This document shows positions 56,085 to 64,000 of a DNA stretch of 64,000 bases, piece by piece. The first letter of the stretch is position 1. Each line of letters begins with the position of its first letter. Source of the stretch: Chlorobiota bacterium (GTDB lineage Bacteria; Bacteroidota; Ignavibacteria; Kapaibacteriales; UBA961); contig BJGZ01000002.1 in NCBI GenBank assembly GCA_014191195.1, positions 124,001 through 188,000 of the forward strand, in the 5' to 3' direction. A program made the translations under genes and the position numbers. The notes under the pieces are model-generated. The model saw only the letters and a program-made list of their open reading frames with translations. It ran no database searches and was not told the DNA's origin.

Positions 56085-58409
56085 TTATGCTATGTTCATA
56101 AAAAAGGTATCAGACATTCTTAAGCGTTCATATTCATTTCTTATCACATTATGAAGCGGCATTCTTAATTGTGGATCTTGTTCTATAATCTGTTCGGCAG
56201 TTTTCTTACTATGTTCAATTATTTCGCTATCATTAATCAAATCAATAAATAAAAATTTAGGAATACCAGATTGTCTTGTCCCCATAATATCCCCAGGCCC
56301 CCTCAATTTCATATCTGCTTCAGCAATCTGAAATCCATCATTAGTTGAAATCATCGTTGTTAATCTTGCAATTGCAGATGCTCTTTCTAGGTGTAGATCT
56401 TCGGATTTTTGTTTATTGATATGAAAGCGAAAATGATCTTTTGTAGCAAGAAAACACATTGATTGTAGATCATTTCGCCCAACTCTTCCCCTTAATTGAT
56501 GTAATTGTGCTAATCCAAAACGTTCGGCATTTTCAATTAACATTACTGTTGCATTTGGTATATCTATGCCAACTTCTATAACAGTTGTAGATATTAAAAT
56601 CTGATATTCTTTATTCTTAAATGCTTTCATCACTCGTTCTTTTTCATGCCATGGCATTTGGCCATGCAGTAAACCACAAGAATAGTCAGTAAATACTTCG
56701 GTTTTTAGAGATTCATAATGTTCAATTGCCGATTTGGCATCAATAGTTTCTGATTTTTCAACCAAAGGATAGATAATATACGCTTGTCTTCCGGCTTTGA
56801 TTTCTTGTTCTATCGTTTGATATGCCCTATCTATGGTAGAATCAAAAACAATTTCAGTTTTGACTGGTTTTCTACCTATTGGCATTTCTTTGATTGTAGT
56901 ACTATCTAAATCCCCATATAAGGTCATAGATAATGTTCTAGGAATAGGAGTAGCACTCATTACTAATATATGCGGAGATAATGAATGATGTTGTGGGGAT
57001 TCGATCAAGGATGCCTTTGCTAATTGTTTTAATTGGGCTCTTTGCATCACTCCAAAACGATGTTGTTCATCAACGATTATTAATCCTAATTTATGATAAG
57101 AAAGCCCAGCCATTTGATCTTTGCCATGTGAAGCAAACAGGGCATGGGTTCCTATAACAATTTGTGCTTGGCCGGAAGCAATTTCTGATAATACTTGTTT
57201 TCTTAATGATGTTTTTTGTCCACCAACTAATAGTGTGACATGAATATTATAAGGCTCTAAAAAAGTAGAAATAGAATGAAAATGCTGTTCAGCTAAAGTT
57301 TCAGTTGGAGCCATTAACATTGTTTGATATCCTGCATCGATAGCCATTAGCATAGCAAATAAGGATACGATAGTTTTTCCGCATCCAACATCTCCTTGAA
57401 TCAAGCGATTCATTGGTTTGCCAGATTCAAAATCATAAGCAATATCCCATAAAGCTTTTTTTTGATCTTTTGTTAATTCAAAGGGTAATGCTTGATGTAA
57501 ATTTTTAGCTAATGAACTTTTGCTTGGAATATAAATTCCCTGTTCACTTGTCTTTTTTCCTTGTTTTCTTAGTGCGATAAACAATTGAAAGAAAAATAAT
57601 TCTTCGAATTTCATTCTATTTCTGGCATCAAGTAATTCTTTTGTTGACAGGGGTTTATGTAATGCTTGTATTGCTTTATCTTTAGGCATTAAGCTTTGAG
57701 AATTAAGAAATGAATCAGGCAACGATTCATCAATTAATGATTCAGAATATTCAAATACAATATCAAACATAGAACGCATCGTTTTAATTGAGATATGCGC
57801 ATTTTTCATTGCTTGATTAATTGAATATTTTGGTAGAATGACCCCTTTTTTAAATTCTTGTTCATCTTGAGTATCTAAAATGATGATTTCAGGATGCTGA
57901 AAAGTTAATTTTCTCCATTTTTCATCATAATCTGGTAAACCACTAATTCCAAGTACAATTCCTATTTGTAATACTTTTTTAAAATATGGTACCATATTAA
58001 AAAAAACGATCTCTGCATATGCATTAGATTCATCGGAAACTTTTGCAATCAACATTTTGCGACCCTGTTTTCCGAAGGATTTTTCTTGAATTGATTGAAT
58101 CGAAGCAACAATTGTGATTTCTTTTTTAAGAGAAATAGCTTCATCTATATCCATAGATACAGAATTGAATATATCATTCTCTTTCTTAAATTTATGGTGA
58201 ATACTTGCTATGCTTTGGACAGAGGTTCTATCTATATATCCATAAGGAATATAGTACAATAAATCTTTAACGGTGTGAAGTCCTACAGATGCTAATGCTT
58301 CTGCTCTTTTAGGTCCTACTGATTTTACATATTGTAGTGGAGTATGTGCATAAATCACATATGCGGATTCTTCTTCACTTTTCTTCATGGATATATTTTC
58401 ATGAATCAT
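56085..58409 (-). CDS. recG: ATP-dependent DNA helicase RecG
   Basis: Fork-reversal and branch-migration helicase, 774 aa. An N-terminal wedge/OB domain (SVGPKRAEALASVGLHTVKDLLYYIPYGYIDR) is followed by helicase motifs: GDVGCGKTIVSLFAM (Walker A), MAPTETLAEQHF, DEQHRFGVMQR (Walker B), MSATPIPRTL, and ILISTTVIEVGIDIPNA, QLHQLRGRVGRND, then the RecG C-terminal sequence DMKLRGPGDIMGTRQSG. The start codon abuts the rfbA stop. A later Met (58388) would remove seven residues. Confidence 0.96.
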   Translation of the reverse strand: MIHENISMKKSEEESAYVIYAHTPLQYVKSVGPKRAEALASVGLHTVKDLLYYIPYGYIDRTSVQSIASIHHKFKKENDIFNSVSMDIDEAISLKKEITIVASIQSIQEKSFGKQGRKMLIAKVSDESNAYAEIVFFNMVPYFKKVLQIGIVLGISGLPDYDEKWRKLTFQHPEIIILDTQDEQEFKKGVILPKYSINQAMKNAHISIKTMRSMFDIVFEYSESLIDESLPDSFLNSQSLMPKDKAIQALHKPLSTKELLDARNRMKFEELFFFQLFIALRKQGKKTSEQGIYIPSKSSLAKNLHQALPFELTKDQKKALWDIAYDFESGKPMNRLIQGDVGCGKTIVSLFAMLMAIDAGYQTMLMAPTETLAEQHFHSISTFLEPYNIHVTLLVGGQKTSLRKQVLSEIASGQAQIVIGTHALFASHGKDQMAGLSYHKLGLIIVDEQHRFGVMQRAQLKQLAKASLIESPQHHSLSPHILVMSATPIPRTLSMTLYGDLDSTTIKEMPIGRKPVKTEIVFDSTIDRAYQTIEQEIKAGRQAYIIYPLVEKSETIDAKSAIEHYESLKTEVFTDYSCGLLHGQMPWHEKERVMKAFKNKEYQILISTTVIEVGIDIPNATVMLIENAERFGLAQLHQLRGRVGRNDLQSMCFLATKDHFRFHINKQKSEDLHLERASAIARLTTMISTNDGFQIAEADMKLRGPGDIMGTRQSGIPKFLFIDLINDSEIIEHSKKTAEQIIEQDPQLRMPLHNVIRNEYERLRMSDTFFMNIA

Positions 58410-59297
58410 TTAATCATATTGAGGAATAAATTCCTGAGCCACTCGTTCGCAATACTCTCTATAAGAAGATTTTGGTAATCTTTGTATACATTGATTATAG
58501 TCTTCAGCTGTAATATAGTTCATTTGTAAGGCAATTTCTTCTAGGCATGCAATCTTTAAATTTTGTCTTTTTTCTACTGCATGAATAAATTGGCTTGCTT
58601 CTAAAAGACTTTCGGGTGTACCTGTGTCTAACCAAGCAATACCTCTTCCCATTAATTCTACCCGTAATTTTCCTTGTTGGAGATACTGCTTTTGAACATC
58701 TGTTATTTCTAATTCGCCACGTGGGCCAGGTTCCAAATTTTCTGCAATAGAAATTACATCATTATTAAATACATATAATCCTGGAATTGCATATCGTGAT
58801 TTAGGATGTTTCGGTTTTTCTTCAATGCTGATGACTGTACCATCTGGGTGTAATTCAACTACTCCATATCGTTCTGGATCATGAACTTGATAGCCAAAAA
58901 TAGTTGCACCTGTATTGGATTGTAAGGCTTTTCGAAGAAAATCTAGCTTGCCATAAAATAAATTATCCCCTAAAATCAAACATACTTGATTATTCCCTAT
59001 AAATTCTTTTCCATAAATGAAGGCTTCTGCAATACCTTTTGGTGCAGCTTGTGCCTTATATTCGATATTGATACCCCATTGATTTCCGTTTCCTAAAACT
59101 GATTCAAAATGAGGTAAATCATGTGGTGTAGAAATAATCAGAATATCTTTAATCCCTGCCAACATCACAGTTGCCAATGGATAATAAATCATTGGTTTAT
59201 CATAAACAGGCTGTAATTGCTTACTTATAACAGCAGTTAAGGGGTAGAGTCTTGTGCCACTTCCACCTGCAAGAATAATTGCTTTTGTTGCCGTCAT
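58410..59297 (-). CDS. rfbA: Glucose-1-phosphate thymidylyltransferase
   Basis: First enzyme of dTDP-L-rhamnose synthesis, joining dTTP and glucose-1-phosphate. The nucleotide-binding loop is [14 protein letters not shown], with [16 protein letters not shown] next. Further family motifs are [50 protein letters not shown] and [18 protein letters not shown]. Length is 295 aa from ATG 59297 (MTATKAI), which has GGA about 8 nt upstream; the frame also opens at 59306. The rest of the rhamnose pathway (rfbB, C, D) is not in the window. It lies directly upstream of recG. Confidence 0.93.
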   Translation of the reverse strand: MTATKAIILAGGSGTRLYPLTAVISKQLQPVYDKPMIYYPLATVMLAGIKDILIISTPHDLPHFESVLGNGNQWGINIEYKAQAAPKGIAEAFIYGKEFIGNNQVCLILGDNLFYGKLDFLRKALQSNTGATIFGYQVHDPERYGVVELHPDGTVISIEEKPKHPKSRYAIPGLYVFNNDVISIAENLEPGPRGELEITDVQKQYLQQGKLRVELMGRGIAWLDTGTPESLLEASQFIHAVEKRQNLKIACLEEIALQMNYITAEDYNQCIQRLPKSSYREYCERVAQEFIPQYD

Positions 59298-59348
59298 AAT
59301 TCTCATCCGTTTTTAAAGTAATAGATAATATAAGTACAAAAATAAAAA

Positions 59349-59390
59349 AAGGCAATAGAACAGAACTAATAATTCTCTTGCTATAGCCTT
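59349..59390 (-). terminator. Terminator after phoU
   Basis: Arms AAGGCAATAG (59349-59358) and CTATAGCCTT (59381-59390) pair with one mismatch around a 22-nt loop that itself folds (AGAA/TTCT). Read on the minus strand it ends in a run of seven T. It ends the pst operon before rfbA. Confidence 0.8.
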
Positions 59391-59421
59391 ATAATAACTT
59401 GAACGTAGAATACTTATTTAT

Positions 59422-60126
59422 CTAATCTTCAATTCCTTGATCTAAACTAAGAGGATTGAGAGGATCATATTCTAGATGACGATGACGAACTAATTTAGCT
59501 TCAATTAAAAAGATGACATTTTCAGCAATATTTGTAGCGTGATCAGCAAGTCTTTCTATATTACCTAAAATCAAAATAAGTTTGATACCTGTATCAATAA
59601 TGTCAGCATCAGATTTCATTAATGTAATGATGTCCTGAACATGTTCGCGTTCAAGATTATCAACTGTTGAATCTGTAGGTAATACATGTTTTGCTAAATC
59701 GGGATCATTATTCACAAATGCATCAAGGCTTGCTTTTACCATAGTATAGGCTGCATTAGTCATTTTATCGATACCTAAATCTTTTACAAGAACATGAATA
59801 TTTGGGTCTGCAACAACATATTCAGCAATCTCGGTTGCCATATCACCAATTCTTTCTAATTCATTGTTTATTTTAATTGCTGCCAATAAAAGACGCAGAT
59901 CCGAAGCTACTGGCTGTTGTAAAGCAAATATTCTTTGACATTGTTTATCAATTTTAATATCAAGTTTATCTACTTTATCATCCCTTTCAATAATAAACTT
60001 AGCTAATTCTTCATTACCTTCTAATAAAGCACGAAAAGCTAGTTCTACTTGTTCTTCTACCAAACTGCCCATACGGATAAGCCTGGTTCTTAATTTATCT
60101 AAATCATCTTCGAATGAACGATGCAT
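59422..60126 (-). CDS. phoU: Phosphate uptake regulator PhoU
   Basis: 234-aa helical protein with two PhoU repeats. The first contains LDKLRTRLIRMGSLVEEQVELA and DDKVDKLDIKIDKQCQRIFALQQPVASDLRLLLAAIKINNELERIGDMATEIAEY; the second ends GIKLILILGNIERLADHATNIAENVIFLIEA. These metal-binding E/DxxxD-type helices are characteristic. PhoU restrains Pst transport and signals phosphate sufficiency. GGAG lies before the ATG. It is the last gene of pstSCAB-phoU. Confidence 0.95.
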   Translation of the reverse strand: MHRSFEDDLDKLRTRLIRMGSLVEEQVELAFRALLEGNEELAKFIIERDDKVDKLDIKIDKQCQRIFALQQPVASDLRLLLAAIKINNELERIGDMATEIAEYVVADPNIHVLVKDLGIDKMTNAAYTMVKASLDAFVNNDPDLAKHVLPTDSTVDNLEREHVQDIITLMKSDADIIDTGIKLILILGNIERLADHATNIAENVIFLIEAKLVRHRHLEYDPLNPLSLDQGIED

Positions 60127-60195
60127 ATATATATATCTCCGAATCTAAATGCTTGAATGTATAGATTATATCATGTTGTAAAATACAGAAAAAGT

Positions 60196-60963
60196 TTATC
60201 CGAATCTTCCGGTAATATAATCTTCTGTCTCTTTTTTTGTAGGACTTGTAAACAATGTTCTTGTTTTATCAAATTCTATGAGATTTCCCATATAAAAAAA
60301 TCCAGTTACATCACTTACTCTGGCAGCTTGTTGCATATTATGAGTAACAATTACAATAGTATAAGATTTCTTTAATTCTTCAATTAACTCTTCAATCTTT
60401 GCAGTAGAAATTGGGTCTAGAGCAGAACAGGGCTCATCCATTAATAGTATCTCTGGATTTACCGCTACCGCTCTAGCGATACACAATCTTTGCTGTTGTC
60501 CACCAGATAAACTAATTGCTGAATCGTGTAATCTATCTTTTACTTCATTCCACAAGGCAGCCTTTCGCAAGCTTGTTTCTATGATGCCATCTAATTCAGA
60601 TTTTGATGGTGAATCTGTTAATCGCAAGCCATAAGCAACATTTTCATATATGGATTTAGGAAATGGTATTGATTTCTGAAAGACCATTCCTACTTGTTTT
60701 CTTAAACTAACTACATCAATTTCAGAATCATATACATTTACATCATCGATAAATAAACTTCCTTTGGCGCGAAAAGAATCTATCAAATCATTCATTCGAT
60801 TAATAGAACGCAATAAAGTAGATTTACCACAACCAGAAGGGCCAATAAATGCCGTTACTTTATGTAATTGTACTTCTAGAGAAATATCATTTAAAGCATG
60901 TTTTTCACCATAAAACACATTGAAATTATTAACTCGAATCTTGGATGAACTTTCTTTAGCCAT
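60196..60963 (-). CDS. pstB: Phosphate ABC transporter ATP-binding protein PstB
   Basis: ATPase of the high-affinity phosphate importer, 255 aa. Walker A is GPSGCGKST, the Q-loop [19 protein letters not shown] is typical of PstB, the signature is [14 protein letters not shown], Walker B is [12 protein letters not shown] and the H-loop is VTHNMQQA. The spacing to pstA is 23 nt and to phoU 69 nt. Confidence 0.97.
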   Translation of the reverse strand: MAKESSSKIRVNNFNVFYGEKHALNDISLEVQLHKVTAFIGPSGCGKSTLLRSINRMNDLIDSFRAKGSLFIDDVNVYDSEIDVVSLRKQVGMVFQKSIPFPKSIYENVAYGLRLTDSPSKSELDGIIETSLRKAALWNEVKDRLHDSAISLSGGQQQRLCIARAVAVNPEILLMDEPCSALDPISTAKIEELIEELKKSYTIVIVTHNMQQAARVSDVTGFFYMGNLIEFDKTRTLFTSPTKKETEDYITGRFG

Positions 60964-60986
60964 GATGATTTCTTTATATGTCTGAA

Positions 60987-61907
60987 TTATTTATGTGAAC
61001 GACGAATTCTTAATCTAATATATGCTGCAGTAAGATTTAAACTAAAGGCTAAGATAAGCAATACTAATGTTGAAGCATATTGCAATGGAAGTGCATCTGC
61101 AGCATTAGGTGATTGAGTTGCTAATACATAAATGTGATAGCCCATATGCATAAATTGATCTGCTAAGCTGTCAGGCAACTGAGGTAATGAATATACTGCT
61201 CCAACAAAAATTACTGGTGCAACTTCTCCGGCTCCTCTTCCTATGGCTAAAATTGTACCAGTTAGAATGCCCGTTAGAGAATTAGGTAAAACTACTCTCC
61301 AAATTGTTTGCCATTTGGTTGCACCTAAAGCTAAGCTTGCTTCTCTTAAATCTTGTGGTACATTCCTTAATGCTTCTTCTACGGCCACAATAACAACAGG
61401 TAATGTTAATACAGATAACGTTGCAGCTGCCCATATCAGCGATGGTTTACTCCAAATTGTTGTCTGTGCTGCTGTATCTATGCCTTTACCAATAAATTGA
61501 ACAAAAAATCCAACTCCAAATAATCCAAATACGATAGATGGAACTCCAGCTAAAGTATTGACTCCAAATCGAACAGATCTGGAAAAGAATGATTGTTGCC
61601 TTGCATATTCGGAAAGATATATTGCGGTGGCGGTTCCAATAGGAACACCCAATAAAGACATAATAAAAACTAGAAAAACAGTGCCATAAATAGCAGGAAA
61701 AATACCACCTTCAGTATTATTATTTCTTGGAGCTTCCGTTAGAAATGCCCATGTTATTCCAGGTGCTCCATGCCAAATAAAATGTAAAAGAAGTAATGCT
61801 ATCAAGAGCACAAGAAAGATAGCAGCAAAAAGAGGCAATCCTGTTGAAAGTTTACTTTTTACATAATAATATGATGAATGCTTTTTTTGAAGCAATAATT
61901 CTGACAT
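60987..61907 (-). CDS. pstA: Phosphate ABC transporter permease PstA
   Basis: 306-aa membrane permease. About six spans; the binding-protein-dependent permease loop reads [41 protein letters not shown], the EAA motif that contacts Pst[21 protein letters not shown] is typical of PstA. It is 2 nt after pstC, so translation coupling is likely. Confidence 0.96.
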   Translation of the reverse strand: MSELLLQKKHSSYYYVKSKLSTGLPLFAAIFLVLLIALLLLHFIWHGAPGITWAFLTEAPRNNNTEGGIFPAIYGTVFLVFIMSLLGVPIGTATAIYLSEYARQQSFFSRSVRFGVNTLAGVPSIVFGLFGVGFFVQFIGKGIDTAAQTTIWSKPSLIWAAATLSVLTLPVVIVAVEEALRNVPQDLREASLALGATKWQTIWRVVLPNSLTGILTGTILAIGRGAGEVAPVIFVGAVYSLPQLPDSLADQFMHMGYHIYVLATQSPNAADALPLQYASTLVLLILAFSLNLTAAYIRLRIRRSHK

Positions 61908-61909
61908 GA

Positions 61910-63073
61910 TTATGCTCCTTGGAATTTTTTAGATAAATACTTTTTTACAAATAACTCAGTAAGAGCATTTATTATAAAACTTACCAAGAATAATAAAATT
62001 CCTAAAAAGAATAGAATATTATAATGTAAAGATCCCCATTGAACTTCGCCAGTTTCAGATCCAATAGTAGCAGCTAGTGTTCTTACTGGATGAAAAATAT
62101 TCCAAGAAAATAAAGCAGCATTTCCAGTTGCCATTAATGCAATCATTGTTTCTCCAAAAGCTCTTCCTATCCCTAATAAAATTGCAGCAACTACTCCTGG
62201 TAAAGCAGCTGGCAGCATAACCTTAAAAGCAGTTTCAGATTCTGTAGCTCCTAATGCTAATGAGGCTTCACGATAACTGTTAGGAACTGCCGATAAAGCA
62301 TCTTCAGATATCGTAAATATGATTGGTATAACAGCTAATCCTAAACCTATTCCACCTACAACTGCAGAATAATGAAAATCACTTATTGTTAATGCACTGT
62401 GAATCCACCGATCACTAAATGGTAGAATCCAGCTGATGATATCTGCTATATTGGTACATAATGGCTGTAAGAATTGAGTAGTACTATATACGCCCTGCAC
62501 TACAGTTACTAAGCAGAAAAAACCTAATACAACCGATGGAAATCCAGCTAATACTTCTACTGTAGGTTTGATGATATCTCTTATCCATGCTTTAGCAAAA
62601 AACGCACAATAAATTGCTGCAAGAATTGATAATGGGGTTGCAAATAAAAGTGATACCAGAGTTACTTTAAATGTTCCAATGAGTAAAGGTTGAATTCCAT
62701 ATTTAGGCTTTTTACCTACAGGCTGCCAAGTATCAGAAAACAGATTAGCCCAAATGGATTGTGATTCGGTTTCCTTAGCTTTAACTAGTTTCTTTACTTC
62801 TACTATTTTTACTATCTCTCCAGTTTCTGGATTGTAAATTTCTGGTTTAACTTTTTCTTCTGATTTATCTTGCACTTTTTCAGAAACTGCTTTCTTTGGT
62901 TTTAATTCTTTTGCGGTACCAAAAATCAAGCCGCCAGCTTCTTTAAAGATGAAGATAAAAATGAGAAATATAATAATAATAGAAAAACTCGCTGTTAAGC
63001 GGATAATCCATTCTATTATAGCTTCAAAAGGACGAAATTTACTTTTTTTATATAATGTGGAATTACTACTCAT
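61910..63073 (-). CDS. pstC: Phosphate ABC transporter permease PstC with charged loop insertion
   Basis: 387 aa from ATG 63073 (MSSNSTLYKKSKF), preceded by AAGG. The longer frame starts at 63127 and would overlap pstS. After the first span (about 21-44) there is an extra, highly charged region of about 50 residues (55-105: KPKKAVSEKVQDKSEEK... VKIVEVKKLVKAK), before WQPVGKKPKYGIQPLL. The rest is standard: AGFPSVVLGFF and the EAA loop [38 protein letters not shown]. coli PstC is about 319 aa, so most of the excess is this loop, which would face the periplasm. Confidence 0.93.
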   Translation of the reverse strand: MSSNSTLYKKSKFRPFEAIIEWIIRLTASFSIIIIFLIFIFIFKEAGGLIFGTAKELKPKKAVSEKVQDKSEEKVKPEIYNPETGEIVKIVEVKKLVKAKETESQSIWANLFSDTWQPVGKKPKYGIQPLLIGTFKVTLVSLLFATPLSILAAIYCAFFAKAWIRDIIKPTVEVLAGFPSVVLGFFCLVTVVQGVYSTTQFLQPLCTNIADIISWILPFSDRWIHSALTISDFHYSAVVGGIGLGLAVIPIIFTISEDALSAVPNSYREASLALGATESETAFKVMLPAALPGVVAAILLGIGRAFGETMIALMATGNAALFSWNIFHPVRTLAATIGSETGEVQWGSLHYNILFFLGILLFLVSFIINALTELFVKKYLSKKFQGA

Positions 63074-63092
63074 CAAAAGGACCTTAGGTGAT

Positions 63093-63920
63093 TTATAATT
63101 TTTTTGTTGGAAAATAACCAACATCAAGAACTACTTTCTGTCCTTCTTTACCAATTACCCAATCTATAAATTGTTTAGTTTCATGTAAAGGGCGTTCACG
63201 CAAATAAAAATATAAAAAACGGGAAATTGGATATTTTCCATTTAAAATATTTTCTTCTGTAGGTAGATAAGCTATTGAATCTTTGTGTACCGAAACTTTA
63301 ACTTCATTCACGCCTTTAGTATATGCAGCTCCTCCATATCCTATTCCCCATTGATCCATTGCAATTGCTCCAACCACAGCTGATGTTCCAGGCATATGTT
63401 GTGCTGAGGGGTCAAAATCTTTATTCAGTAAGACATGTTCTTTAAAAAATTCATATGTACCTGAATTATTTTCCCTGCTATATAATATTATCTTATGATC
63501 AGGACCACCAATATCTTTCCAATTCTTGATCTTACCAGTAAATACATCACCTAATTGTTTAATTGTTATAGACTTAATAAGATTTGTTTTATGAACATAT
63601 ACACTTAAACCATCACGAGCAACCCTGATTTCTATAGGTGGTTTGCCATATTTTTGCTTCATTTGTAGTGCTTCAGCAGATTTCATCGGACGGCTAGATG
63701 AACAGATATCTGTAGTACCATTAATCAAAGATGCTATGCCTGTTCCTGAACCTCCACCGGTAACTTGAAATTGAACTGATTTGTCTGGATATTCTTCGGT
63801 CCATTTTTGAACCAAAATCACCATAGTATCAGAACCTTTCAGAGTTAATACTTTTTCTTCAAAAGTAGTACCTGTAATAAGCAAAGAAATTGTAAAAAAG
63901 AGAATCAATCGTCTTTTCAT
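63093..63920 (-). CDS. pstS: Phosphate-binding protein PstS
   Basis: Substrate-binding protein of the Pst importer, 275 aa from ATG 63920 (MKRRLILFFTISLLITG), which gives a normal signal peptide; the frame extends to 63992 without one. Phosphate-contact regions are LTLKGSDTMV, VTGGGSGTGIASLINGTTDICSSSRPM and LYSRENNSGTYEFFKEHV. The C-terminal LYFYLRERP...FIDWVIGKEGQKVV fits the family. It is the first gene of the operon; about 80 nt of its upstream region are visible and hold no clear Pho box. Confidence 0.95.
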   Translation of the reverse strand: MKRRLILFFTISLLITGTTFEEKVLTLKGSDTMVILVQKWTEEYPDKSVQFQVTGGGSGTGIASLINGTTDICSSSRPMKSAEALQMKQKYGKPPIEIRVARDGLSVYVHKTNLIKSITIKQLGDVFTGKIKNWKDIGGPDHKIILYSRENNSGTYEFFKEHVLLNKDFDPSAQHMPGTSAVVGAIAMDQWGIGYGGAAYTKGVNEVKVSVHKDSIAYLPTEENILNGKYPISRFLYFYLRERPLHETKQFIDWVIGKEGQKVVLDVGYFPTKKL

Positions 63921-64000
63921 ATGTTTCACATCTATTGGTTCAAAACAATTATCACAAAATACAATATTGATTTTTAGCTCAGAATTTTCCAAGTATTATC

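Overview
The window looks like chromosomal DNA from an AT-rich (about one third G+C by eye) Gram-negative bacterium of the Bacteroidota/Chlorobiota side of the FCB group. My best guess is a Kapabacteria- or Ignavibacteria-like lineage. Reasons: an Alternative Complex III operon joined to a cytochrome oxidase operon; secreted proteins with type IX-like C-terminal sorting tails; two-lobed OmpA-family proteins of a style I associate with Kapabacteria; a DUF4856-imelysin-HTTM-TonB receptor cassette; and promoter candidates of the Bacteroidota form TTG-N19/20-TAnnTTTG. The lineage call is an inference. No 16S rRNA gene is present.

Layout. 1-13.5 kb is one long respiratory operon: coxB-coxA-cyoE-coxC-subunit IV-sco-small CPNC membrane protein-actABCDEF, closed by a hairpin terminator at 13500-13531. 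13.5-23.4 kb carries a DUF5074-like lipoprotein and then a tightly packed group: a two-lobed OmpA protein, a 1557-residue secreted VWA/WD40/Ig-like protein, and a MbnP/MbnH pair (copper-binding lipoprotein plus its MauG-like diheme partner). 23.6-31.4 kb holds recQ, a glycosyltransferase, a secreted CAP-domain protein, and a trmD operon ending next to a HicB-like orphan. 31.5-41.3 kb has a secreted M14 carboxypeptidase, a CPBP protease, a TPR protein, methylmalonyl-CoA mutase, gapA, a methyltransferase and a DUF2279 protein. At 41.4 kb lies the tmRNA gene ssrA, followed by a fic gene set between two near-identical copies of one terminator.

43.2-48.0 kb contains a phytase-like lipoprotein, a small lipoprotein, a secreted protein built of five exact 19-residue repeats, a serine hydrolase and an outer-membrane barrel. 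48.2-54.2 kb is a compact uptake-type operon (DUF4856, imelysin-like, HTTM, TonB-dependent receptor) preceded by a perfect 7-5-7 inverted repeat that resembles DtxR/IdeR-type metal operators. 54.2-64 kb, all on the minus strand, holds a degenerate OmpA paralogue, recG, rfbA, and the complete phosphate uptake operon pstSCAB-phoU.

The genes fit an aerobic heterotroph that oxidises quinol through Alternative Complex III and a type A2 aa3 oxidase. It exports proteins through a type IX-like pathway whose machinery is not in this window, and imports phosphate and probably a metal or metal-chelate. The most interesting material is the metal-handling part: the MbnP/MbnH pair grouped with a very large surface protein, and the four-gene imelysin/HTTM/TonB cassette with its candidate operator. 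No CRISPR array, prophage, transposase or integrase was seen.
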